The translations under genes were made by a program, and so were the position numbers. A stretch of 64,000 bases of DNA. It comes from Martinezella rhizogenes (GTDB lineage Bacteria; Pseudomonadota; Alphaproteobacteria; Rhizobiales; Rhizobiaceae). Under the pieces are notes generated by a model. That model worked only from the letters and a program-made list of their open reading frames with translations, was not told where the DNA came from and ran no database searches. Positions 9,433 through 17,411 of this stretch are shown here, in pieces (position 1 is the stretch's first letter; each line of letters begins with the position of its first letter). The DNA is taken from the NCBI RefSeq assembly GCF_027460065.1, contig NZ_JAPYZZ010000007.1, positions 372,001 to 436,000 on the forward strand, in the 5' to 3' direction.

Positions 9433-9742
9433 GTCAGTAAGCCTTATAATTAGCACACTACTTATTTACTGCCTATTTATTCGCAAGCCTGACGATTTTC
9501 AAGTTTCTTTCGTGCCGGGTCTGCCATGCGGTAAACTCATGGCAGCGAATCACGTTGCCGGAAAATTCCAGCACCTTGTCCCCACCCCCTGTGGATTGCT
9601 GGGGACAACTGAAGATGTGATCCAGCTTTGCGGACCGGACACCAGCCTGCCGTATAGTGTTGCAACAATATCATTGACTGCCATGCCCCAGGAAGCCAAA
9701 CCCGAGGTTTAAGGACAAAGGCAAAGGGAGATCGCGCAAACC
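9433..9742. promoter_or_regulatory. Divergent control region marR / dnaB
   Basis: This 310-bp gap holds no gene. The marR-proximal 60 bases are AT-rich and contain TAGCACACTA (9451-9460). Further on, TTGTCCCCA (9576-9584) and TGGGGACAA (9600-9608) form a perfect 9-bp inverted repeat enclosing CTGTGGATT, which resembles a DnaA box at seven of nine positions. TATAGT at 9653-9658 is a possible -10 for dnaB, though no good -35 is placed at standard spacing. AAAGGGAGA lies before the dnaB start codon. Confidence 0.4.
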
Positions 9743-11239
9743 ATGAACGACGCTGTGAGAAAGATCACCCCCGCGCAACCGGCGGAACCGCATTACCGCG
9801 AGGCGCCGAACAACATCGAGGCCGAACAGGCGCTGCTTGGCGCCATCCTCGTCAACAACGACGCCTACTACCGCGTCTCGGATTTCTTGAAGCCCGTGCA
9901 TCTCTACGAGCCGCTGCATCGCAAGATTTTCGAGGTGGCGGGCGATATCATCCGCATGGGCAAGACCGCCAATCCGGTGACGATCAAGACCTTCCTGCCG
10001 GCCGATGACAAGATCGGCGACCTGACGGTGGCGCAATATCTCGCACGTCTGGCGGCCGAAGCCGTATCGATCATCAACGCCGAAGACTACGGCCGGGCGA
10101 TCTACGATCTGGCCCTGCGTCGCGCGCTGATCCAGATCGGCGAGGATGTCGTCAACATCGCCTATGATGCACCGCTTGACATGCCGCCGCAGGCGCAGAT
10201 CGAAGACACCGAGCGCCGCCTGTTCGAACTGGCGGAAACCGGCCGTTACGACGGCGGTTTCCAGTCGTTCAACGATGCGGTGGCGCTGGCGATCGACATG
10301 GCGGGCGCCGCTTTCGAGCGCGATGGCAATCTCTCGGGCATTTCCACCGGCATTCATTCGCTCGACGGACGCATGGGCGGCCTGCAGCGTTCCGACCTTA
10401 TCGTGCTGGCGGGTCGTCCGGGTATGGGCAAGACCTCGCTTGCGACCAACATCGCCTATAATATTGCCGCCTCCTATGAGCAGGAAGTGCAGCCGGATGG
10501 TTCGTTCAAGGCGAAGAATGGCGGCGTCGTCGGCTTCTATTCGCTCGAAATGTCGTCCGAACAGCTGGCCACGCGTATTATTTCCGAGCAGACGGAAGTC
10601 TCCTCCTCGAAAATCCGCCGTGGTGACATCACTGAATCCGATTTCGAAAAACTCGTCGCCTGCTCGCAGATGATGCAGAAGGTGCCCCTTTATATCGACC
10701 AGACCGGTGGTATTTCGATTGCCCAGCTTTCCGCCCGTGCCCGCCGCCTGAAGCGCCAGCGCGGCCTCGATGTCCTGGTCGTGGACTATATTCAGCTGAT
10801 GACCGGCGCCGGCAAGAGCGGCGAAAACCGCGTGCAGGAAATCACCCAGATCACCACCGGCCTCAAGGCGCTAGGCAAGGAACTCAACGTTCCGATCATC
10901 GCACTATCCCAGCTCTCCCGTGCGGTGGAAAACCGTGAAGACAAGCGCCCGCAACTTTCCGACCTGCGTGAATCGGGCTCGATCGAGCAGGACGCCGACG
11001 TGGTGCTTTTCGTGTTCCGCGAGGAATATTACGTCAAGAACATGGAACCGCGCGATATTTCCGATCCCAAATATGCCGAGTGGGAAGCGCTGTTCGACAA
11101 GGTGAAAGGTACGGCGGACGTCATCATCGCCAAGCAGCGTCACGGACCGACCGGTACCGTGAAACTCGCCTTCCAGTCCGAATTCACGCGCTTCGCCGAT
11201 CTGGCTGATCCGAGCTTCACCCAATACGAAGAGCACTAA
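9743..11239 (+). CDS. dnaB: Replicative DNA helicase DnaB
   Basis: Hexameric ring helicase that unwinds DNA ahead of the replisome and contacts primase. The 498-residue protein has the N-terminal helical domain (about 20-125, PPNIEAEQALLGAIL-like), a linker helix, and the RecA-like motor: Walker A GRPGMGKT at 224-231, Walker B VLVVDYIQL at 344-352, and the later SQLSRAVENREDKRPQLSDL region with the arginine finger. Length and motifs are normal for the family; no intein is present. The gene stands alone with its own terminator. Confidence 0.98.
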   Translation: MNDAVRKITPAQPAEPHYREAPNNIEAEQALLGAILVNNDAYYRVSDFLKPVHLYEPLHRKIFEVAGDIIRMGKTANPVTIKTFLPADDKIGDLTVAQYLARLAAEAVSIINAEDYGRAIYDLALRRALIQIGEDVVNIAYDAPLDMPPQAQIEDTERRLFELAETGRYDGGFQSFNDAVALAIDMAGAAFERDGNLSGISTGIHSLDGRMGGLQRSDLIVLAGRPGMGKTSLATNIAYNIAASYEQEVQPDGSFKAKNGGVVGFYSLEMSSEQLATRIISEQTEVSSSKIRRGDITESDFEKLVACSQMMQKVPLYIDQTGGISIAQLSARARRLKRQRGLDVLVVDYIQLMTGAGKSGENRVQEITQITTGLKALGKELNVPIIALSQLSRAVENREDKRPQLSDLRESGSIEQDADVVLFVFREEYYVKNMEPRDISDPKYAEWEALFDKVKGTADVIIAKQRHGPTGTVKLAFQSEFTRFADLADPSFTQYEEH

Positions 11240-11248
11240 TCCAAAACA

Positions 11249-11279
11249 CAGCGAGGGTGACGTATTTTCACCCTCGCTG
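11249..11279. terminator. Bidirectional terminator between dnaB and azlD
   Basis: CAGCGAGGGTGA and TCACCCTCGCTG form a perfect 12-bp stem with a seven-base loop, 10 bases after the dnaB stop. There is no T run on the plus side. On the minus strand it is followed by TGTTTTGG, so it may serve the azlCD transcript better. Confidence 0.7.
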
Positions 11280-11338
11280 CCCACTTCGCATTCCAGACGC
11301 TGAGTCCGGAGTCTTTTCAGGACTTTGGCGCGACTTTC

Positions 11339-11641
11339 TTACAATCCGATTCCGCGCAGCAACGCCACGGACACAACACCGAGGGCTGCTGCCGGCAGCA
11401 GGCTGAGGCGCAGCGCCGCGACGGCGGTTATTGCGCAGGCGATGGTTTCGGCCGGGCCAGTGGCGAGCGCCGTCGGCGTGACCACGGCCATTAGAACGGC
11501 GGGTGGTACCACGCCGAGCGCCTTCTTCAGACGCGGCGTCAGGCTGAAATGACTGACCAGCAGCAGGCCGCCAAGACGCGTGGCGACGGTCGCCGCCATC
11601 ATGGCGAGAATCGTCAAAAACGTGTTCGGATCGAGCGTCAT
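11339..11641 (-). CDS. azlD: AzlD-family branched-chain amino acid export subunit
   Basis: Small partner of AzlC in export of branched-chain amino acids or analogues. The 100-residue protein has three to four hydrophobic segments, starts MTLDPNTFLTILAMMAATVATR and contains the conserved VPPAVLMAVVTP stretch typical of AzlD. Its ATG overlaps the azlC stop codon by 4 bases (ATGA), so the two are translationally coupled. The substrate is inferred from the family only. Confidence 0.88.
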   Translation of the reverse strand: MTLDPNTFLTILAMMAATVATRLGGLLLVSHFSLTPRLKKALGVVPPAVLMAVVTPTALATGPAETIACAITAVAALRLSLLPAAALGVVSVALLRGIGL

Positions 11642-12342
11642 GCTGGCTGCTCCACCTGCTGCTCACGACTGAGGGCGGCGACGGCAAGCCCCGCCAGCGC
11701 GCCGGCGGCAATATACCAGGCGCCCGGGACCAGCGTGTGGGTGAGACAGGCGGCGGATGCACTTGCCAAAAGCACAAAGCCGGTTTCCCTGCCTTTCCAG
11801 AAGCCCATGAGCAGCACGATGAAGACGGCGGGAAAGGCGAAATCCAGACCGATGACCGACATGTCTCCCACCACCGCACCGAGCAGCGCGCCGGCGAGTG
11901 TGGCGAGGTTCCAGACGAGATAGATCGAGAGTGCGGCGCCGGCGAAGAAGGCCGCCGTGAGCCTGCCGGCAATAACCCGGAATTCCGCCAGGGCCCAGGA
12001 TTCATCCGTCAGCACCAGCATCGCCGCATATTTTCGCCAGCCCCTGAAATCATCCAGCTTGCCGGCAAGGGAGGCGCTCATCAGCACATGGCGCAGATTG
12101 ACGAGAAGCGCCGCAAATCCAAGCGCACTCCAGCTGGCCGGATGGGTCCAGAGATCCATTGCGACGAATTGCGAGCCGCCGGCAAAGATCAGCAGCGACA
12201 TCAAAGACGCTTCCAGCGGCGACAGGCCCTTGCCGATGGCGACCGCGCCAAACACAACACCGATCGGCACCATGGCCACCAGCAATGGAGCGGCGGCCCT
12301 CAGCCCCGCGATAAGTTCCGCGCGTTTTTTCGATGTGGACAT
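11638..12342 (-). CDS. azlC: AzlC-family branched-chain amino acid exporter
   Basis: Larger subunit of the AzlCD exporter. The 234-residue protein has about five to six membrane segments and the family features AAPLLVAMVPIGVVFGAVA near 14-32 and FAGGSQFVAMDLW near 53-65. AAAGGGAGA lies about 9 bases before the ATG. The AraC-type gene immediately upstream on the same strand (98 bp away) is the likely regulator, an arrangement seen often with azlCD. Confidence 0.9.
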   Translation of the reverse strand: MSTSKKRAELIAGLRAAAPLLVAMVPIGVVFGAVAIGKGLSPLEASLMSLLIFAGGSQFVAMDLWTHPASWSALGFAALLVNLRHVLMSASLAGKLDDFRGWRKYAAMLVLTDESWALAEFRVIAGRLTAAFFAGAALSIYLVWNLATLAGALLGAVVGDMSVIGLDFAFPAVFIVLLMGFWKGRETGFVLLASASAACLTHTLVPGAWYIAAGALAGLAVAALSREQQVEQPA

Positions 12343-12439
12343 CGCATTCTCCCTTTCAGGCGGGAGGAATTACGCCGGAAAAGGCACCGTGGTCTTGAAT
12401 GAAAGTGCTGCCGCGCGGTTTTATGGCAAACCGCTCCCC

Positions 12440-13297
12440 TCACCCAAGCCGAAATTGCCCCGGCGTGACACCGGTGCGCGCCTTGAAGTGGCGGGTGAAA
12501 TGCGCCTGATCGGCAAAACCGCACAGGGCCGCCACCTCTGCCGGCATTTCTCCCGCGCGCAGAAGCCGGCGCGCCCTGCGGATGCGCACATCCGTCAGAT
12601 AGGCATGGGGTGTGATGTGGAATTCCCTACGAAAAGCGCGGATGAGATGCGCCCGGCTGAGACCGGCAATGCAGGCCAGTTCCTCCAGGCCAATATCGCT
12701 ATCGTAATTATCGGTGAGATAATCCCGGGCGGTATGAACCGCCGTTTTCTCGCGGGTCTCGACCGGCAGGATGATGGTGCTGCCATGCCTGCCGAACAGA
12801 GCTGCCAGAACCGAGAACATGCCCTCATCCGCCTCCAGCGCCCCGGTTTTCGCCTCCAGCCGCCGATGCGCCATCTGGAAGGCGGCCGCCATCTGCGGAT
12901 CGCGTGGGAGGAATTTTGGAAAGGACGGCGTGCCGTGAAAGGCCCTGCCCGTGACATCCTCGATGATGTCGCGCAGCAGTTCCGCATCGGGATAGATCAT
13001 CCGGTAGCGATAACCACCGCCGCCCGGCGCGCCGTCGTGAACCTCGTCGGGATTGATAAGATAAAGGTGCCCCGGCCCCGTCTGTTCGGTGGTGCCCTGA
13101 ATGGTGGAAATCTGCGAGCCGCTTTCGATGGCGCCTATGGAAAACGTGTCATGCGCATGCGGCGAATATTCATGGGTGAGAAATGTCGCGCTGAGGCACT
13201 CCATGCCGCCAAAACGCCGGTCACGCCAGAAACGCGTGGTTTCCGTCGTGGCAACGGGCATGACATCCAAAGCCTGTTCCTGCGAAACATTGTGCAT
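12440..13297 (-). CDS. AraC-family transcriptional regulator
   Basis: DNA-binding regulator with an N-terminal cupin-like sensor (about 15-110, including HEYSPHAHDTFSIGAIESG and GHLYLINPDEVHDG) and a C-terminal double helix-turn-helix (about 185-283: IGLEELACIAGLSRAHLIRA and PAEVAALCGFADQAHFTRHF). The 285-residue length is normal. It lies directly upstream of azlCD on the same strand, so control of that exporter in response to an amino acid-like ligand is the likely role. No ribosome site of note precedes the ATG. Confidence 0.9.
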   Translation of the reverse strand: MHNVSQEQALDVMPVATTETTRFWRDRRFGGMECLSATFLTHEYSPHAHDTFSIGAIESGSQISTIQGTTEQTGPGHLYLINPDEVHDGAPGGGGYRYRMIYPDAELLRDIIEDVTGRAFHGTPSFPKFLPRDPQMAAAFQMAHRRLEAKTGALEADEGMFSVLAALFGRHGSTIILPVETREKTAVHTARDYLTDNYDSDIGLEELACIAGLSRAHLIRAFRREFHITPHAYLTDVRIRRARRLLRAGEMPAEVAALCGFADQAHFTRHFKARTGVTPGQFRLG

Positions 13298-13383
13298 GAG
13301 CGAAGTTTAAAGCATTCGATCCTTACCGTCTTGAACAAAAGTGCTAGGGTCTGGCCGGTTCCAAATCAACCGGACGCAATGGC

Positions 13384-14559
13384 ATGACAGACGACTTCGA
13401 AGACAGCTTTCCCGAAAACGAAACCGATGCTTTCGAGCAAGCCCCGTTGCGATTGACCGTCGATCTCGGCGCACTCGCCGACAATTGGCGGGACATGAAG
13501 AAGCGTTCCGGAAGCGCGCGGACGGCAGCCGTCGTCAAGGCCGATGCCTATGGTCTCGGCATCGAGGATTGTGGTGCTACACTTTACCACGCCGGCGCGC
13601 GGGACTTCTTCGTGGCGACGGTGGCCGAGGGCGCGACGCTGCGGTCCTATGCTCCGGAAGCGCGCATCTTCGTGCTCTCAGGCATCTGGCAGGGGCAGGA
13701 ACGGCAGGTCTTCGACAATGATCTGGTGCCGGTGCTGGCCTCCGAGGAGCAGCTGTCCTTCTGGATGGCGACGGTGGCCGAGCGTGGCGACCACCCTTGC
13801 GCGCTACATGTGGACACCGGTTTCAATCGCCTCGGCCTGCCGCTTGATGACGCCCTGTTTCTGGCCGATGACGTGACACGGCCGGCGAGTTTCGATCCGG
13901 TTCTGGTGCTTTCGCATCTCGCCTGCGCCGACACGCCATCTTCGCCGATGAACAGGGTTCAGCTCGAATCATTCCGCAAGGTTAGCGCCGCTTTCGAAGG
14001 TATCGAATCAAGCCTTTCGGCTTCTGCCGGGATATTTCTCGGCCGTGACTATCACTTCGACCTCACCCGCCCTGGCATCGCGCTTTATGGTGGCGAAGCG
14101 GTCAACGGCGTAGCCAACCCGATGCGGCCTGTGGCGAAGGCCGAGGCGCGGATCATCCAGATACGCGAGGCGGGTGAAGGCCAGACCGTCAGCTATGGCG
14201 GCAGCTTCCTGCTGAAGCGCGCAAGCCGGCTCGCCATTGCTTCCGTCGGTTATGCGGATGGGTATCAGCGTTCGCTGTCCGGTTCCGGCATTCCGCTGCG
14301 CGAAATGGGCCATGGTGGTGCCTATGGCGTGGTCAATGGCCATAAAGTGCCCGTCGCCGGCCGCGTGACCATGGACCTCACCATTTTCGACGTCACGGAT
14401 GTGCCTGTTAATGCCATTCGCAGCGGCGACTATATCGAGCTTTTTGGCCCCAACGTACCGGTCGACGATACCGCGCGGGCGGCCGGCACCATCGGCTACG
14501 AGATGCTGACAGGGCTTGGCCTGCGCTATGAGCGGCAATATCTGATGGCCGACGACTGA
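13384..14559 (+). CDS. alr: Alanine racemase
   Basis: PLP enzyme that interconverts L- and D-alanine for peptidoglycan. Lys52 in AAVVKADAYGLG is the Schiff-base lysine; Tyr271 in SYGGSF corresponds to the opposite catalytic tyrosine, and Tyr290 in VGYADGYQR is the second conserved active-site tyrosine. At 391 residues it has the family length plus about 20 acidic N-terminal residues. It sits between dnaB and radA as in other rhizobia, with the azlC/AraC group and a toxin-antitoxin pair intervening. Whether it is the biosynthetic or catabolic isozyme cannot be seen; the position favours biosynthetic. Confidence 0.95.
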   Translation: MTDDFEDSFPENETDAFEQAPLRLTVDLGALADNWRDMKKRSGSARTAAVVKADAYGLGIEDCGATLYHAGARDFFVATVAEGATLRSYAPEARIFVLSGIWQGQERQVFDNDLVPVLASEEQLSFWMATVAERGDHPCALHVDTGFNRLGLPLDDALFLADDVTRPASFDPVLVLSHLACADTPSSPMNRVQLESFRKVSAAFEGIESSLSASAGIFLGRDYHFDLTRPGIALYGGEAVNGVANPMRPVAKAEARIIQIREAGEGQTVSYGGSFLLKRASRLAIASVGYADGYQRSLSGSGIPLREMGHGGAYGVVNGHKVPVAGRVTMDLTIFDVTDVPVNAIRSGDYIELFGPNVPVDDTARAAGTIGYEMLTGLGLRYERQYLMADD

Positions 14560-14624
14560 GAGCTGCCTTTAGCTCTTGGAAAGCCGATGTGACCTGTGCT
14601 AAAAGAGAACAAAAGGAGATCGAA

Positions 14625-14936
14625 ATGCCCGAAATCCATTTGAGCGAGCAGGACGAGAAGTTCATCGAGGAGCAGGTGGCGGCGGGTGTCTTCAAGGATG
14701 CCGACGCGGTGATTTCCGCTGGTCTTCGTTTACTGGGCAGCGAGGAAGGCCGATTCGCGGAGCTTCAGCGGTTGATTCAGGAAGGCCTGGATGACGTGGA
14801 CGCCGGCCGGGTGATGGAGTTCTCCAGTGCAGATGATTTCACAGCACACATTATGAAGCTGGCGGAGGAGCAGAATGAAGCGAAGGCGTCTGGTGGTCAC
14901 CGCGCAGGCGCTGAACGATCTTCTCGTCGATCATAA
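14625..14936 (+). CDS. parD: ParD-like antitoxin (ribbon-helix-helix)
   Basis: Antitoxin of a type II pair; it should bind the toxin and repress its own promoter. The start at 14625 follows AAAAGGAGAT at 5 bases. The 103-residue protein begins MPEIHLSEQDEKFIEEQVAAG and continues with KDADAVISAGLRLLGSEE, the beta strand and two helices of the CopG/ParD fold. ParD proteins are usually 80 to 90 residues; the last 20 residues here are Arg/Ser/Gly-rich and are read from DNA that also encodes the toxin start. TTGGAA (14576) and CTAAAA spaced by 17 may form its promoter. Confidence 0.85.
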   Translation: MPEIHLSEQDEKFIEEQVAAGVFKDADAVISAGLRLLGSEEGRFAELQRLIQEGLDDVDAGRVMEFSSADDFTAHIMKLAEEQNEAKASGGHRAGAERSSRRS

Positions 14937-15183
14937 TTATATTGCGCAATTCAATCCCGTTGCTGCCAAGCGCTTTCTGGACGACATCAACGTCAAAATG
15001 ATCTCGCTGGCGCGATACGGGATAACAGGCGTGCCTCGGAGCTTCGCGCCAAATTTGCGAGCTTTCCCCTATCGTGATCGATGCATCTATTTCATCGTCG
15101 ATGACAAAAAGATGTATGTGCTGCGCGTGCTGCATGGCCATCAAGACATTTCCGCCGGCGATTTCAAACAAGAAGAAAACTGA
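14875..15183 (+). CDS. parE: ParE/RelE-superfamily toxin
   Basis: Toxin of the pair; ParE proteins poison DNA gyrase, whereas RelE relatives cleave mRNA, and the sequence does not decide between them. The 102-residue protein starts MKRRRLVVTAQALNDL, has the helical hairpin (about 15-45) and the beta-sheet segment ending YVLRVLHGHQDI, typical of the ParE side of the superfamily. It overlaps parD by 62 bases in another frame, more than the usual few. It ends 6 bases before radA, so both genes may ride on the alr-radA transcript. Confidence 0.87.
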   Translation: MKRRRLVVTAQALNDLLVDHNYIAQFNPVAAKRFLDDINVKMISLARYGITGVPRSFAPNLRAFPYRDRCIYFIVDDKKMYVLRVLHGHQDISAGDFKQEEN

Positions 15184-15189
15184 CAAAAC

Positions 15190-16596
15190 ATGGCCAAAGC
15201 CAAGACCCAATTTGTGTGCCAGAACTGCGGCACAGTTCATACCCGCTGGGCGGGAAAATGCGAAGGCTGCGGCGAATGGAATACCATCGTCGAGGAAGAC
15301 CCGATGGGCGGCATCGGCTCCGGGCCGGGCAAGGTGCCGAAGAAGGGCAGACCTGTCACGCTCACCTCGCTTTCCGGCGAAATCGAGGAAGCGCCGCGCA
15401 TTCCGACCGGCATTAGCGAACTGGACCGGGCGACCGGCGGCGGTTTCGTGCGCGGTTCGGCTGTGTTGATCGGCGGCGATCCCGGCATCGGCAAATCCAC
15501 CCTTTTGATGCAGGCGGCGGCGGCCCTTTCCCGGCGCGGTCACCGCGTCATCTATGTCTCGGGCGAAGAGGCGGTGGCGCAGGTGCGCCTGCGCGCCCAG
15601 CGTCTGGGTGCTGCCGAAACCGATGTGCTGCTGGCGGCGGAAACCAATGTCGAGGATATTCTGGCCACGGTTTCCGAGGGCAAGCGGCCCGATCTCATCA
15701 TCATCGATTCCATCCAGACGTTGTGGAGCGATACAGCCGATTCCGCCCCCGGCACGGTGACGCAGGTGCGCACCGGCGTGCAGGCGATGATCCGGTTTGC
15801 CAAGCAGACGGGCGCGACCATGGTGCTCGTCGGCCATGTGACCAAGGAAGGCCAGATCGCCGGTCCGCGCGTGGTCGAGCACATGGTCGACGCCGTGCTC
15901 TATTTCGAGGGTGACCGCGGCCACCATTACCGCATCCTGCGCACCGTCAAGAACCGCTTCGGACCGACGGATGAAATCGGCGTTTTTGAAATGTCGGATC
16001 GTGGCCTCAGGGAAGTCTCCAATCCCTCCGAACTGTTTCTGGGGGAGCGCAACGAAAAATCGCCCGGTGCAGCAGTTTTTGCCGGCATCGAAGGCACCCG
16101 CCCCGTACTCGTCGAAGTGCAGGCGCTGGTCGCGGCCACCTCGCTTGGCACGCCACGCCGCGCCGTGGTCGGCTGGGACAGTTCACGACTTGCCATGATC
16201 CTTGCCGTGTTGGAGGCCCATTGCGGCGTGAAGCTCGGCCAGCATGACGTTTATTTGAACGTGGCCGGCGGATACCGCATTTCCGAACCGGCGGCGGATA
16301 TGGCGATTGCCTCGGCGCTGGTTTCCTCGCTTGCCGGTCTTGCCCTGCCCGCCGATTGCGTCTATTTCGGCGAAATCAGCCTGTCGGGTGCGGTACGTCC
16401 GGTGGCGCACACGGTGCAGCGATTGAAAGAAGCTGAAAAACTTGGTTTTTCCGCCGCACTTCTGCCGTCAGGTTCGGCTGAATTGCCGAAAGCGGGCAAG
16501 GGTCGCTGGACGGAAATTGAAAGCCTTCCGGACCTCGTGGCCCGCATCGCCGGCTCCGGCAACCGGTTCAAACAGGTTGAGGACGACGAATATTGA
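15190..16596 (+). CDS. radA: DNA repair protein RadA
   Basis: RecA-like ATPase that drives branch migration during recombinational repair. The N-terminal zinc finger uses Cys10, Cys13, Cys24 and Cys27. Walker A is GGDPGIGKST (95-104), the RadA-specific KNRFG motif is at 254-258, and a Lon-protease-like domain (about 290-455) contains VNVAGGYRISEPAADMAI-like sequence, here beginning YLNVAGG. The 468 residues match the family. It lies 6 bases after the toxin gene and 89 bp before cvpA. Confidence 0.97.
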   Translation: MAKAKTQFVCQNCGTVHTRWAGKCEGCGEWNTIVEEDPMGGIGSGPGKVPKKGRPVTLTSLSGEIEEAPRIPTGISELDRATGGGFVRGSAVLIGGDPGIGKSTLLMQAAAALSRRGHRVIYVSGEEAVAQVRLRAQRLGAAETDVLLAAETNVEDILATVSEGKRPDLIIIDSIQTLWSDTADSAPGTVTQVRTGVQAMIRFAKQTGATMVLVGHVTKEGQIAGPRVVEHMVDAVLYFEGDRGHHYRILRTVKNRFGPTDEIGVFEMSDRGLREVSNPSELFLGERNEKSPGAAVFAGIEGTRPVLVEVQALVAATSLGTPRRAVVGWDSSRLAMILAVLEAHCGVKLGQHDVYLNVAGGYRISEPAADMAIASALVSSLAGLALPADCVYFGEISLSGAVRPVAHTVQRLKEAEKLGFSAALLPSGSAELPKAGKGRWTEIESLPDLVARIAGSGNRFKQVEDDEY

Positions 16597-16685
16597 TCCT
16601 TTCGCCAAGGGAAACAGTGGTGTAAGAGGATCGCAAAATTGGCAAGGCAGCGTCTGACAAGGCGTCGCACCTCCGGAGTTGGTAT

Positions 16686-17273
16686 ATGCCCATTACAATT
16701 TTCGACGGCATCGTCATCGCCGTTGTTCTTTTCTCCGCCCTTCTTGCGATGGTGCGCGGTTTTTCACGCGAGATTCTGTCGATTGCGAGCTGGGGCGGCT
16801 CGGTCGCCGCCGCCTATTATCTTTATCCGGTTCTGCTGCCCTATGCGCGCAACTATACCGATGACGACAAGATCGCCATTGCCGGTTCTGCGGGCGTGGT
16901 TTTCCTCGTCTCGCTGATCGTCATCTCCTTCATCACCTCGCGCATTGCCGATTTCATTATCGACAGCCGCATCGGCGCGCTGGATCGCACGCTCGGTTTC
17001 CTGTTCGGCGCGGCGCGCGGCATTCTGCTCTTGGTCGTCGCGGTCGCCTTCTGGAACTGGCTGGTGGATGTGAAGACGCAGCCGGAATGGGTGACGCAGG
17101 CCAAGTCCAAGCCCTTCCTTGATGGGCTGGTGGGCAAGCTGGAGGCGGTTCTGCCTGACGATATCGAGCCGCAGATTCGCGCCCGTATCCTTGGAAAACC
17201 GCAGGAACCGACGGCCGCGCAGGCCCCTGCGGAAGATGTGCCGGCAACAAATCCGCCAGCAACGAATAATTGA
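16686..17273 (+). CDS. cvpA: CvpA family membrane protein
   Basis: Inner-membrane protein named for colicin V production, linked in other bacteria to envelope integrity and bile or antibiotic tolerance. The 195 residues include four hydrophobic segments (about 7-25, 35-52, 65-85 and 100-122), the conserved FDGIVIAVVLFSALLAMVRG start and RIGALDRTLGFLFGAARG, and a Pro/Ala-rich tail. GGAG precedes the ATG by about 10 bases. It directly precedes purF, the classical cvpA-purF order, but a hairpin separates them. Confidence 0.93.
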   Translation: MPITIFDGIVIAVVLFSALLAMVRGFSREILSIASWGGSVAAAYYLYPVLLPYARNYTDDDKIAIAGSAGVVFLVSLIVISFITSRIADFIIDSRIGALDRTLGFLFGAARGILLLVVAVAFWNWLVDVKTQPEWVTQAKSKPFLDGLVGKLEAVLPDDIEPQIRARILGKPQEPTAAQAPAEDVPATNPPATNN

Positions 17274-17282
17274 CACGAGGGT

Positions 17283-17307
17283 GCGCCTTGCAATGCATGC
17301 AAGGCGC
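17283..17307 (+). terminator. Hairpin between cvpA and purF
   Basis: GCGCCTTGCA-ATGCA-TGCAAGGCGC is a perfect ten-pair stem, nine bases after the cvpA stop, followed by GCTATTTGTG. The short T-containing tail makes it a likely but not strong terminator or attenuator before purF. Confidence 0.65.
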
Positions 17308-17411
17308 GCTATTTGTGCTAAATATCAAGCACGACACAGACAGGCCAACCGGGAGACACGCTCACCGGAGAGGTCTTTCTTTTTTCTCGGTAGAGAGCAA
17401 GGGCAAGCCGG

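Noticed and set aside
11957-13387. A 476-codon plus-strand frame opposite azlC and the AraC regulator
   Set aside because: Shadow of two well-supported minus-strand genes; spans their intergenic gap without any start signal.
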